Assembly (NCBI GenBank): GCA_944324265.1
Contig: CALUVS010000018.1
Span: 1-43,304, forward strand
Direction of reading: 5' to 3'
DNA length: 43,304 bases
DNA from: an uncultured Traorella sp.
Lineage (GTDB): Bacteria; Bacillota_I; Bacilli_A; Erysipelotrichales; Erysipelotrichaceae
The position numbers were made by a program, and so were the translations under genes. Every line of letters starts with the position of its first letter. The stretch's first letter is position 1. Of this stretch, positions 31,775 to 39,851 are shown one piece after another. The notes below the pieces were generated by a model. It worked only from the letters and a program-made list of their open reading frames with translations, was not told the origin of the DNA and made no database searches.

Positions 31775-31805
31775 GAGTCGGCTCATAAGAACCGGCTCTT
31801 TTTTT
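31775..31805 (+). terminator. Terminator after the Bax-inhibitor gene
   Basis: GAGTCGG (31775-31781) pairs with CCGGCTC (31792-31798), one G-U, followed by seven T. A separate palindrome AAGTAAACTTTACTT lies just upstream at 31755-31769. Confidence 0.75.
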
Positions 31806-31913
31806 CGTATGAGAATTGCTTGTGTTCAATGCAGATATGTCATGATATTCAATTTATTTTTTACATATATTTGATTTATGAAGATCCATTGCAGTGCTAT
31901 AGTGATAGTAGGA

Positions 31914-31932
31914 TATATCGCAGTACGATATA
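31914..31932 (+). promoter_or_regulatory. Palindromic operator before padR
   Basis: TATATCG-CAGTA-CGATATA is a perfect seven-base inverted repeat with a five-base spacer, 30 bases before padR. TTGCAG at 31889-31894 would place a -10 at about 31912, within the palindrome; an alternative extended -10 TGC-TATAGT is at 31898-31903. The location fits autorepression by the PadR protein. Confidence 0.6.
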
Positions 31933-31961
31933 GCAAAGAAATATAGAAAGGGTGTGAGGAA

Positions 31962-32276
31962 ATGAATGCTCATATTCGCAAAGTGTATGTACCGATGTCG
32001 GAGACAAGTTTTTATATTTTGCTTTGTCTCAGAGAAGAATCACATGGATACAATATTATCCGCAAAGTGGAAGAATTGACGGCGGGTGAAATTCGGATAA
32101 GTCCGGGAACGATGTATGGCAGCTTATCCAAGATGGAAAAAGATCAGCTTATTTGTTTTGTGAGAGAAGAAGAGAAAAGGAAAACTTATTGCATTACAGA
32201 TTTAGGAAAGGATGTTCTAGCATTGGAAATGCAGCGGATTGAGCGTTTATATCGAAATATGATGGAGGTGCGCTGA
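31962..32276 (+). CDS. PadR family transcriptional regulator
   Basis: 104 residues: a winged helix domain with YILLCLREESHGYNIIRKVEELT, RISPGTMYGSLSKMEKDQLI (the typical S-P-G-T-x-Y-x-x-L) and KRKTYCITDLGKDVL. The C-terminal dimer helix is short, typical of PadR-s2 proteins. Such regulators commonly repress their own operon and release DNA on binding a drug or phenolic ligand. GTGAGGAA precedes the start. It is one base from the DUF2812 gene, a partner seen repeatedly in Firmicutes. Confidence 0.93.
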   Translation: MNAHIRKVYVPMSETSFYILLCLREESHGYNIIRKVEELTAGEIRISPGTMYGSLSKMEKDQLICFVREEEKRKTYCITDLGKDVLALEMQRIERLYRNMMEVR

Positions 32277-32277
32277 A

Positions 32278-32826
32278 ATGAAAGAAAAGAAAGTTGAACT
32301 GCGTGTCTTTACAATAGCGGATTGGGAAAAAGAAGAACGATATCTGCAGAAGCGTCATCAAGAAGGATGGAAATTTGAGAAAGTAAGTATGGCCGGTTTA
32401 TATCATTTTGTGAAGTGTATGCCTGAAGATGTTGTTTATCAGCTGGATTATAATGAGGAAGGTTTGCAGCACAAGGATGAATATGTACAGATGTTCAAAG
32501 ACTGCGGATGGGAATATATTCAGGATTTTGGCGGATACAGTTATTTTCGCAAGCCGGTTTCAGAAATGCAGGGGAAAGAAGAAATCTTTTGTGATGATGA
32601 ATCGAGGCTGGATATGATGCGGCGCGTATTTGCAGGAAGATATATTCCGATTTTGATTGTCTTGATGCTGCTGATCTTGCCGAATCTTTTTGAACAGCTT
32701 CAGAGTTCAGAAGCAGATGCGCCGATCTTGCTGGTTTTATTTCTGATCTTACTTGTGATTTATGGCTGGGCAGCTGTATCTTTTGGTGTTCGTTATTGGA
32801 AATTGAAGAGAAAGACAGAAAAATAG
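32278..32826 (+). CDS. DUF2812 domain-containing membrane protein
   Basis: 182 residues. The DUF2812 domain covers about residues 5-100 (VELRVFTIADWEKEERYL, GWKFEKVSMAGLYHFVKCMP, YQLDYNEEG, FKDCGWEYIQDFGGYSYFRK). Two C-terminal membrane segments follow (about 121-140 and 147-168). The function is unknown; the family is regularly encoded next to PadR regulators and may be a ligand- or stress-responsive membrane protein. GGAGGTG overlaps the end of padR. Confidence 0.88.
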   Translation: MKEKKVELRVFTIADWEKEERYLQKRHQEGWKFEKVSMAGLYHFVKCMPEDVVYQLDYNEEGLQHKDEYVQMFKDCGWEYIQDFGGYSYFRKPVSEMQGKEEIFCDDESRLDMMRRVFAGRYIPILIVLMLLILPNLFEQLQSSEADAPILLVLFLILLVIYGWAAVSFGVRYWKLKRKTEK

Positions 32827-32856
32827 CTATTATGATTGAATAGGAGGGAAGAATGA

Positions 32857-33999
32857 ATGAAGAAAGAGCCAAGTGATTCAGATAAAAAGAAGTTTTGGTC
32901 CAATTGCTTGATCAAATTTGTTTTTGCTGTCATCCTTCTTTTTCTTATCGGCGTTTCTGTCGTTTTCACTATTCTGGATAACAAAGTGATTGCTATGGGA
33001 GAAGCCGGCTTTATACGAGATGCCTTTTGGCGGATTGTTTTGGGCATGATTGCTGCTGTTTCGGTATTTTTCTGTGTAAAGGGAATCTTTCAGCACAAAA
33101 ATAGCCTAAAAGGAATTCTTGGGCGAATTGTGGGGGCTTTTGTATGTCTGGTGCTCGCTGTCTTTTTGATTCGGCCGGTCATCTTGGATATTCCGTATTT
33201 CGATCATCCAGTGATTACTTATTTGACTCGTCTTACTTTTGATGATGATCATACCGGTGATGGTGCTGCAAGATTTTATTTGAGAGGTACAGGCATTGAT
33301 GGACAAACACATAGTTTTTCTTTGAATGAGGAAGTATATCGAAAAGGAAGAGAACTGAAGACTGAAAATTTTGAATTGCGGGTGAAAGTTGTTTATCTTC
33401 CTCATACAGATATTGTGATTTCCCTGCAGTACTTAACAGAGCTGGATGAACAAGCAGAAGAGCTTTTTCCGCCTTCTGATGATCTTGAAAATGATTGGGA
33501 AAGCTTTGCTATTCAGATCAATGACAGAGTTTATCAGCTGCCGACACCGCTGAGTGTTTTTTTGGAAGATGGATGGAGGATAGCTGAAGAAGATGTTCAT
33601 CATCAATTGGCAGGTGCTGCTGAACCTTATGAGAGATATGATAGCCAGGAGATTGAATTGGTCAATGATCAAGGGCAGAGCTTAGATATTACGGTTTATA
33701 ATACGACAGAGAAGACAATGGATATTGCACAGGGCACGGTGGGCTCTCTCTATGTCATTTACGGGAATTATGAATTTGCCGGAACAGAACTTCGAGTTCC
33801 CGGCGGGCTGATGCTGGGATGGGCTACCAGGGAAGACATTCTTCAGCAATATGGTGTACCTGATGATAGCTTTGAAGAACTTCGTATAACTTATCAAGCG
33901 GATGGTTTCGGTTCTGCCTATTGGCATTTTTATTTTGATGAATCCGGTTATCTGCATGAGGTCATGGTGCATAATCAGGCCTATTACCGCGATAACTGA
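32857..33999 (+). CDS. Membrane protein with large external domain, unknown
   Basis: 380 residues. Three membrane helices lie in the first 115 residues (about 18-42, 58-78, 90-112), then about 265 residues of mixed beta/alpha sequence on the outer side. That part has two similar halves in style: FAIQINDRVYQLPTPLSVFLEDGWRIAEED and ELRVPGGLMLGWATREDILQQYGVPDD. The second is reminiscent of the repeated domains in other Firmicute surface proteins that combine a G-x-x-x-G turn with a WHFYF strand. I recognise no named family. GGAGGG lies eight bases before the start. It is the third gene of the PadR operon. Confidence 0.65.
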   Translation: MKKEPSDSDKKKFWSNCLIKFVFAVILLFLIGVSVVFTILDNKVIAMGEAGFIRDAFWRIVLGMIAAVSVFFCVKGIFQHKNSLKGILGRIVGAFVCLVLAVFLIRPVILDIPYFDHPVITYLTRLTFDDDHTGDGAARFYLRGTGIDGQTHSFSLNEEVYRKGRELKTENFELRVKVVYLPHTDIVISLQYLTELDEQAEELFPPSDDLENDWESFAIQINDRVYQLPTPLSVFLEDGWRIAEEDVHHQLAGAAEPYERYDSQEIELVNDQGQSLDITVYNTTEKTMDIAQGTVGSLYVIYGNYEFAGTELRVPGGLMLGWATREDILQQYGVPDDSFEELRITYQADGFGSAYWHFYFDESGYLHEVMVHNQAYYRDN

Positions 34000-34010
34000 A
34001 ATAATAGAAT

Positions 34011-34045
34011 GGGGCATTTTCTTGTGAAAGATGCCCCTAAATAAT
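34011..34045 (+). terminator. Hairpin between the PadR operon and the tad operon
   Basis: GGGGCAT (34011-34017) pairs with ATGCCCC (34031-34037), with TTTC/GAAA inside, then TAAATAATTTTATTTTA. The T-run is imperfect. It separates two converging operons. Confidence 0.6.
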
Positions 34046-34046
34046 T

Positions 34047-34376
34047 TTATTTTATGATTTGACTCATCATGCTTGTTTTTCCGCTTGCTTGATAATGAAT
34101 TAAAGGTATTTCAATGGGAAAGGTTACAGTAACACGATATCTTTGGTGAATGTTTTCAATCTCAATGAGGCAGTCTTCACAGCGCTGCAGTTCATCATCA
34201 ATCAGATTCTGCACAGAGGAGTCATAACGATTTTGATGCTCAATCTGCGTAATGGCATAATTCTGCAGATAACGAGCTTGATTGTAATTCATTACAATTT
34301 CCACAAAGTTGATGCCGAAAATGACTAACGGCATTGAAAACAATAAAATAAATCCAAATTCAAAGGCACCTTTCAT
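34047..34376 (-). CDS. TadE-like pseudopilin
   Basis: 109 residues starting MKGAFEFGFILLFSMPLVIF: a short N-terminal segment with Glu five residues in, then a hydrophobic helix, as in TadE/TadG minor pilins. The rest (NYNQARYLQNYAITQIEHQN, RCEDCLIEIENIHQRYRVTV) is a small external domain with two close cysteines that could form a disulfide. It is the last gene of the tad operon. TadE proteins are thought to sit at the pilus base or tip. Confidence 0.72.
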   Translation of the reverse strand: MKGAFEFGFILLFSMPLVIFGINFVEIVMNYNQARYLQNYAITQIEHQNRYDSSVQNLIDDELQRCEDCLIEIENIHQRYRVTVTFPIEIPLIHYQASGKTSMMSQIIK

Positions 34377-34385
34377 GCTTCTACA

Positions 34386-34538
34386 TTAACCTTCTTCATA
34401 AATGCCGGTCATGGCATCCCATTGATCCGTAATCGTATCCTGCATTGTTGTACGGAATGCTCCTGCAAAGGCAATCATTCCAGTGGCAATAATTGTCACA
34501 ATTAATACTAAACCATATTCTTCAAAAAAAGCTTTCAT
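34386..34538 (-). CDS. flp: Flp-like type IVb pilin
   Basis: 50 residues: MKAFFEEYGLVLIVTIIATG then MIAFAGAFRTTMQDTITDQW and an acidic end. The E-Y-G-L followed by a hydrophobic helix matches Flp pilins (I-E-Y-G-L in the classical form), and such pilins are usually 50-70 residues. The leader before the expected cleavage site is only a few residues, unusually short. AAAGGAG lies about nine bases upstream. Found between TadC and TadE genes, it is the best candidate for the structural pilin. Confidence 0.7.
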   Translation of the reverse strand: MKAFFEEYGLVLIVTIIATGMIAFAGAFRTTMQDTITDQWDAMTGIYEEG

Positions 34539-34555
34539 CTCTTATTCTCCTTTCA

Positions 34556-35305
34556 TTAAAAGCCGTTGTTAAACATTCTCATCAAAATTTCAAACATAAT
34601 CGCCATAAATAATACAGTGACACCGAATAAAGGTGCCATACCGATCCACTGAAAAGCCATCAGACGTGTTTCATTGCGCTGACTGCGTTCACTTCGAAGC
34701 CATTTGGTCGTTGTCTGAATCATTCGGTTAAATTGAAGATAGGCATCTTCTTTTCCTACGGTGTTATATCGGTATAAAAGCTTCATCGCTCTTTCTACTT
34801 CTGAAAGATGATACATTTTCAAAAAATGAAGGTAAGGTGTCAGATTCAAGGCATCCTTTTCAATTTCTTCAACTAGTTTTTTCAGATCTTCCTGAATCAG
34901 TACAGGTGCTGAAGGCAATGACAGAGACAAAGATTTAATGACTGTATTGGTCTGAAGCAGGATCTGCAGCTGTCTTAGCCAGATAGGAAACTGAAATTTT
35001 AATTGAGAAATCTGCTTTTTGATTTTTTGTCGGAGTGACCAGTAATCTTTTTTCAATGCATAAACAAACAAAACCAGAACAAACATCAGGTAATACACAG
35101 AATAATCACTGATTCCCCAAGGCAGCAGCAATATCAAGGTTTTCTTGGCTTTGCGTACTCTTTGAATCATAAATTCATCTTCATTTTCGTCAATAAGCTC
35201 ATGAAGGTCATTTTCTTGGATCAGATTGGCCAGTAAAGGATCAATGGTCTGATTGAAAACAAATAGGATCAAAATGATCAAACCGGGAATTATGTTTTTG
35301 AGCAT
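34556..35305 (-). CDS. tadC: TadC-like inner-membrane platform protein
   Basis: 249 residues of the type II/IV secretion F family. Membrane segments are at about 3-20, 63-83 and 221-243. The cytoplasmic part carries RQLQILLQTNTVIKSLSLSL and LSEVERAMKLLYRYNTVGKE. TadC pairs with TadB to form the platform that the TadA ATPase drives. It overlaps tadB by 16 bases. The divergence from classical TadC is large, so the name rests on position plus topology. Confidence 0.8.
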   Translation of the reverse strand: MLKNIIPGLIILILFVFNQTIDPLLANLIQENDLHELIDENEDEFMIQRVRKAKKTLILLLPWGISDYSVYYLMFVLVLFVYALKKDYWSLRQKIKKQISQLKFQFPIWLRQLQILLQTNTVIKSLSLSLPSAPVLIQEDLKKLVEEIEKDALNLTPYLHFLKMYHLSEVERAMKLLYRYNTVGKEDAYLQFNRMIQTTTKWLRSERSQRNETRLMAFQWIGMAPLFGVTVLFMAIMFEILMRMFNNGF

Positions 35306-36165
35306 ACATTTTCCTCCTTTTCAAACCAGCTTTTGGCCAATGCATGATGAGCTAAAAGAATGGTAATCAGCATAATGGCAAAAAATAACAGAATGGCAAA
35401 TTGGTAAATATTGCTTTGGGTATCAAAAGAAATTTCTTCCAGCATATTTTTGGCAAAAACTGCGATGACACTGGACAAACCGCACAAAGCAAGAATTCTG
35501 TTTTTGGCCTGCATCTGCATTTGCTTGAAGTGATAGGTATCTTCGATCCAATCATCAATATCATCTTGGATCAGATCCAAGCCTTCCAGATATTGAATAC
35601 CGCCATGATTTTCAATCGTTGTCACTAAGCTGACCAAATTAAAGACAATGAAATGCGGCTGATAATTCAAAAGATGCCGGAGGCTTTTCTCAACACTTCC
35701 GCTTTGTGTCAATTCTTCCAATGTCTGATCGATGACATCGACAATTTCTCCTTCACAGACCTTTCTGCATTCTTCTAATGCCTGATAAGTTTTTGGATTG
35801 AGCTTAAATACGGCAATAAAAGTCTGAAGAAAAAGTGTAAAGCCGGAGAAAACTTTCTCCTGATATGCATGATACATCATCCATATAAGCATGTGCGGAA
35901 AAAGAAAGGAACAAAGCAAGATCAAGGTCATCCAGGATTCATAGCGAACTTCAAATTGCCAGCAGGCAAAACTTAAAAGCACCAGCAAAACCGCAATAGC
36001 CGCCAAATGCATTTGGATCGAATAAGTATAACCATAGCTCTGCATTGTTTCTTTGAGCTTGACATAACCCTTTTTTCTGAAAAAACAGTATTCCAGAAAA
36101 TGTTTTTTGCTTGTCAGATTCAAAGCAATCAAGCCAATCAGCAGTAAGCCATAAAGTACGATCAT
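35290..36165 (-). CDS. tadB: TadB-like inner-membrane platform protein
   Basis: 291 residues with membrane segments near both ends (about 3-12, 48-68, 75-94, 230-245, 258-278) and a central cytoplasmic F domain: SGFTLFLQTFIAVFKLNPKT, YQALEECRKVCEGEIVDVID, SGSVEKSLRHLL. It forms the assembly platform with TadC. Its ATG overlaps the tadA stop (ATGA). Confidence 0.82.
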   Translation of the reverse strand: MIVLYGLLLIGLIALNLTSKKHFLEYCFFRKKGYVKLKETMQSYGYTYSIQMHLAAIAVLLVLLSFACWQFEVRYESWMTLILLCSFLFPHMLIWMMYHAYQEKVFSGFTLFLQTFIAVFKLNPKTYQALEECRKVCEGEIVDVIDQTLEELTQSGSVEKSLRHLLNYQPHFIVFNLVSLVTTIENHGGIQYLEGLDLIQDDIDDWIEDTYHFKQMQMQAKNRILALCGLSSVIAVFAKNMLEEISFDTQSNIYQFAILLFFAIMLITILLAHHALAKSWFEKEENVCSKT

Positions 36166-37172
36166 GCGGCCTCCTTTTTAGTTTTGATTTTCTCATTCAG
36201 CTTTAATTTCATTTTCAGTTTTTCCGGCAATTTCACCAGACTTAATCGATCATGGACATACAAAGGAATGCATACTGCTTGATTGTTGATTACATCATAA
36301 GCAACAATTTCGGATATTCTGCGCTGAATGCCTTTTTCTGTAATATTCACCTCAATATGAATTCCCAGATCAATGGCTTCATGAATTGTGTTGAGCAGCA
36401 CTTCATTATAAATTTCGACATCCGGAAACATGTGCAGAATACGAGAAGGAATTTTTTTGGCTTCATAAGCATGAATGGTTGACATCAGATGAGTTCCGGT
36501 AGAAACACTTTCCAGTAAATGAACAACCTCATGACTGCGCACTTCAGATACCAAGATCCAGTTGGGACGCTGACGCAGGGAAGCCTTGATGGCATCCACA
36601 TAAGTAAAACGGGAATTGACGCGCAGCGCTACACAGTCTTTTTCATCATAAATATCGTGAGCTCTCAGTTCCAAGGTATCTTCAATGGTGATGATGCGCT
36701 CATGATTTTCGATGAATTGCGTCAGATATTTCACTAGCTCTGTTTTGCCGCTGCCGGGAAGACCTGAAACTAAAATGTTGCAGTGATTTTTAACGGCCTG
36801 TTTTAAGAATTCTAAAGCTGTTTTTGTCACATATTTTTCTTTGATCATCTTTTTATCATTCAGACGCAGAATCGCCGGTGTTTTACGAATGGAAATGCTG
36901 TGTCCGCTTCGGGCAATGGATTCATGCACAATACTGATGCGCAGATCTTTGGTTTCAGCTTCCACTAAAGGATTGGACATATTAAAGCTGACATTGACAT
37001 AGTTGGCAATCTTATAACAGAATTGACGCAGAAACTCTTCATGATCAAAAGGTACGATATACCGGCCCTTTTCCAAATGATCGATCCATAAGGCTTTGCC
37101 GTTGTAATTGATATCGGTGATTAATTCATCTTCTACATATTCGCTTAACGGTCCAAATTCAAATTCATTCAT
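36162..37172 (-). CDS. tadA: TadA/CpaF-type secretion ATPase
   Basis: 336 residues, shorter than the 400-480 of classical TadA because the N-terminal extension is missing. The ATPase core has GLPGSGKTELVKYL (Walker A, about residue 135), RIITIEDTLELRAHD (Asp box), LRQRPNWILVSEVRSHEVVHLL (Walker B region; S-E-V-R-S where G-E-V-R-G is usual) and GTHLMSTIHA (His box). The N-terminal N1 domain has VSFNMSNPLVEAETKDLRIS. It would power assembly of the Flp pilus. Overlaps the CpaB-like gene by eight bases. Confidence 0.92.
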   Translation of the reverse strand: MNEFEFGPLSEYVEDELITDINYNGKALWIDHLEKGRYIVPFDHEEFLRQFCYKIANYVNVSFNMSNPLVEAETKDLRISIVHESIARSGHSISIRKTPAILRLNDKKMIKEKYVTKTALEFLKQAVKNHCNILVSGLPGSGKTELVKYLTQFIENHERIITIEDTLELRAHDIYDEKDCVALRVNSRFTYVDAIKASLRQRPNWILVSEVRSHEVVHLLESVSTGTHLMSTIHAYEAKKIPSRILHMFPDVEIYNEVLLNTIHEAIDLGIHIEVNITEKGIQRRISEIVAYDVINNQAVCIPLYVHDRLSLVKLPEKLKMKLKLNEKIKTKKEAA

Positions 37173-37863
37173 TTTTCAGATACTCCAATATTTTGCTTTC
37201 TTCATTTAAAACACATTCTTCCTCATTGGACAAAGAAGTGGCATACAGTTCAATGCTGCCGATTTGCTTGGCCATCTGCAAAAGCTTCACATAGTCTTGA
37301 TCTACGGCTAAATTGATGACATAAGGTACTTTGCCGGAGCTTTCCTTCATGTCATTGCCTTTGCGGTCTTTGACATTGAGCACACGCACGCTGGATAACA
37401 GGCAATCTGTGACAGGGGCTTCTTTTTTTTGTTCGATGGTTACATGCAGATCGACCAATTGATTGTTGGTGAGAGTATTGCCGCTGCTTTTGATCAAATC
37501 GGTAGAAAGGGAAAATACGTTTTGATTTTCTTTGAGCTTTAAAGCAGGATAATCCGGCAATGCTTCTTCCTCAAAAAGCATGCTTTCATAAAAATAACTG
37601 CCTTTTGGAATGATCCCCTCAATTTCTGTATAAAGGCCAATGATATCCTCTTGATTTAATACGGTATTTTCCTGAACAGCGACAGAAGGAATTTTCTTGA
37701 TTACGATCATATCTTCAGTGATTTTCTGACGTGGTTCAATCTGTACGGCGGCAATAGGCACTTCAATCAAATTTAATTTTTTATCCAAAAATATCTTAAA
37801 TAATAATCCATTGCATATAAGCAAACTGACTGCTCCTATCAAAGTTAAATTTTTTTTATTCAT
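37165..37863 (-). CDS. cpaB: CpaB/RcpC-like pilus assembly protein
   Basis: 232 residues. One N-terminal membrane helix (about 6-25), then a SAF domain (VPIAAVQIEPRQKITEDMIV, ENTVLNQEDIIGLYTEIEGI, IPKGSYFYESML) and an outer C-terminal region. CpaB/RcpC proteins with this SAF core belong to Tad loci; in Gram-positives they are thought to act in the wall space. Overlaps the gene upstream by eight bases. Confidence 0.8.
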   Translation of the reverse strand: MNKKNLTLIGAVSLLICNGLLFKIFLDKKLNLIEVPIAAVQIEPRQKITEDMIVIKKIPSVAVQENTVLNQEDIIGLYTEIEGIIPKGSYFYESMLFEEEALPDYPALKLKENQNVFSLSTDLIKSSGNTLTNNQLVDLHVTIEQKKEAPVTDCLLSSVRVLNVKDRKGNDMKESSGKVPYVINLAVDQDYVKLLQMAKQIGSIELYATSLSNEEECVLNEESKILEYLKNE

Positions 37864-38221
37864 CTTCTCTCAACTCCTCTATCATCATATCTTCTACATG
37901 AATGCGGCTGCCGTCTTTTCCAATTGCCTGACATTCAATACGCATAAACAAAGGCTCCTTCATAAAGCCGGTCAATGCAATATCATATTCATAGTCCGAC
38001 AAGGTGATTTCTTTGAAATATTGCCGGAATGTCTGCAGGATGTCCTGTGCTTCAAATTCCATCTCGTCGACATAATCTACCATGGTGGACATTAAGCTTC
38101 GTTTCAGTGCCATGGCAATGGTATTCTGAGCATGGTCAAAATGAATCCATTCTACACCGCTTAAAAAAGCAAAAAATGATCCAAGGATCAGACAGTAACA
38201 GATAAGAATACTTTTCATCAT
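37856..38221 (-). CDS. Tad-locus membrane protein, pilin-like
   Basis: 121 residues, first gene of the tad operon. One N-terminal membrane helix (about 4-24) is followed by an external region: HAQNTIAMALKRSLMSTMVD, YFKEITLSDYEYDIALTGF, RIECQAIGKDGSRIHVEDMM. The form resembles TadE/TadF minor pilins but I do not recognise the family. GGGAGGG precedes ATGATG. A possible promoter on this strand is TTGGCA (38269-38264), 19 bases, TATAAA (38244-38239). Confidence 0.65.
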   Translation of the reverse strand: MMKSILICYCLILGSFFAFLSGVEWIHFDHAQNTIAMALKRSLMSTMVDYVDEMEFEAQDILQTFRQYFKEITLSDYEYDIALTGFMKEPLFMRIECQAIGKDGSRIHVEDMMIEELREDE

Positions 38222-38326
38222 TGCTCCCTCCCATCCTGTTTATAGACATGAAAACTGAAAATTTGCCAAAAAAATTTCTTTTTTTGAAAAAAAAGAGTAA
38301 AATAGTAGTACTGAAGGAGTAAGGAA

Positions 38327-39802
38327 ATGGAAAAATTAGATTACAAATATGATTTGCGAGACAAACGTAATTTAAGTCTGTGCATGGATTTTTATGAATT
38401 AACGATGTGTCAATGCTATTTTGATCATCCAGATGCCAATAAGATTGTTACGTTTGATCTTTTTTATAGAAGAAATCCTGATAATGGAGCCTTTGCCATT
38501 TTTGCGGGGCTTGAACAGGTCATCGGCTATATTCAGAATCTTCATTTCAGTGATGAAGACATTGAGTATCTGCGCAGCTTAGGCAAATTCAGTGAACCTT
38601 TCTTGGATTATCTGCGTCATTTTATTTTCCGCGGAGAAATTTATTCCGTCAAAGAGGGAACACCGGTTTTTCCGAATGAACCCTTGGTGCGTGTCCGAGC
38701 AACGATGATTGAAGCTCAGATCTTGGAAACAGCCTTGTTATTGGCAATCAATCATCAGACATTGATTGCCACCAAAGCCAATCGCATTGTGCGGGCAGCA
38801 CAGGGACGTCAGGTCATGGAATTTGGAGCCAGACGTGCTCATAATTTTGATGCGGCCTACAATGGTGCCCGTGCCGCTTATATCGGCGGTGTGGATGCGA
38901 CAGCGACCGTTTTGGCGGGGCAGAAATTCCATATTCCTGTAACAGGAACAATGGCTCACAGTTTTGTACAGACATTTGATACTGAATATGAAGCCTTCTG
39001 TGCTTATGCGAAAATTTATCCGGATTCCTGTACAGTGCTGCTGGATACATACGATACATTAAAAAGCGGCATCAAAAATGCGATCCGCTTAGAAAAAGAA
39101 GTATTGGCACCGCAAGGCTATCATTTGAAAGGAGTGCGCATTGACAGCGGTGATATCGCTTATTTGTCTCGCTGCATCCGTGATGAATTAGATAAAGCCG
39201 GTATGCAGGAAACAAAGATTGTAGCTTCCAATTCATTTGATGAACACATCATCAAATCATTGATTGATCAAGGTGCACAGATTGACAGCTTTGGTGTCGG
39301 TGAGAATTTGGTCGTTTCTAAATCTTCACCAGTCTTCGGCGGTGTATACAAGCTGACCAGTGTCGAAGAAGAAGGAAAGATCATACCGAAGATCAAGCTC
39401 AGTGAAAATATCGAAAAGATGACCAATCCAGGCTATAAGGATTTGGTGCGTGTTTATGATATCAATACCAAAAGAGCTATCGGCGATGTTTTATGTGTTC
39501 ATGGACAAGTGTTTGACACCAATGAAGATCTGACAGTTTATCATCCAAATAACCCATTGATGAATAAAACATTTGCTAAAGGAACTTATATGGTGAAAAA
39601 TCTGCTGGAGCCAATCTTCATTGATGGAGAATTGGTTTATGAAGTGCCGGATATTGAACAAATTCGCTCTTACTGCCAAGAACAGCTTTCTACCTTGTGG
39701 AAAGAATATTTCCGTTTTGAATATCCGCATGTATACAAAGTATCACTGACCAAAGAACTCAGTGATATGAAAATTGAATTGATTCGCAAATTAAGAAAGT
39801 AA
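38327..39802 (+). CDS. pncB: Nicotinate phosphoribosyltransferase
   Basis: 491 residues; makes nicotinate mononucleotide from nicotinate, PRPP and ATP in the NAD salvage (Preiss-Handler) route. Features: LSLCMDFYELTMCQCYFDHP, VTFDLFYRRNPDNGAFAIFA, EFGARRAHNFDAAYNGARAA, GTMAHSFVQTFDTE, VRIDSGDIAYLSR and NSFDEHIIKSL. The length matches the long Gram-positive form (about 480-490). AAGGAGTAAGGAA gives the start. Monocistronic, divergent from the tad operon. Confidence 0.96.
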   Translation: MEKLDYKYDLRDKRNLSLCMDFYELTMCQCYFDHPDANKIVTFDLFYRRNPDNGAFAIFAGLEQVIGYIQNLHFSDEDIEYLRSLGKFSEPFLDYLRHFIFRGEIYSVKEGTPVFPNEPLVRVRATMIEAQILETALLLAINHQTLIATKANRIVRAAQGRQVMEFGARRAHNFDAAYNGARAAYIGGVDATATVLAGQKFHIPVTGTMAHSFVQTFDTEYEAFCAYAKIYPDSCTVLLDTYDTLKSGIKNAIRLEKEVLAPQGYHLKGVRIDSGDIAYLSRCIRDELDKAGMQETKIVASNSFDEHIIKSLIDQGAQIDSFGVGENLVVSKSSPVFGGVYKLTSVEEEGKIIPKIKLSENIEKMTNPGYKDLVRVYDINTKRAIGDVLCVHGQVFDTNEDLTVYHPNNPLMNKTFAKGTYMVKNLLEPIFIDGELVYEVPDIEQIRSYCQEQLSTLWKEYFRFEYPHVYKVSLTKELSDMKIELIRKLRK

Positions 39803-39803
39803 A

Positions 39804-39836
39804 AATGCTATAGCCGATGCTATAGCATTAATTTTT
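39804..39836 (+). terminator. Terminator after pncB
   Basis: AATGCTATAGC (39804-39814), loop CGAT, GCTATAGCATT (39819-39829), then AATTTTT. Directly after the stop codon; may also serve the converging hydrolase gene. Confidence 0.85.
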
Positions 39837-39851
39837 ATATCTACATTTTTT

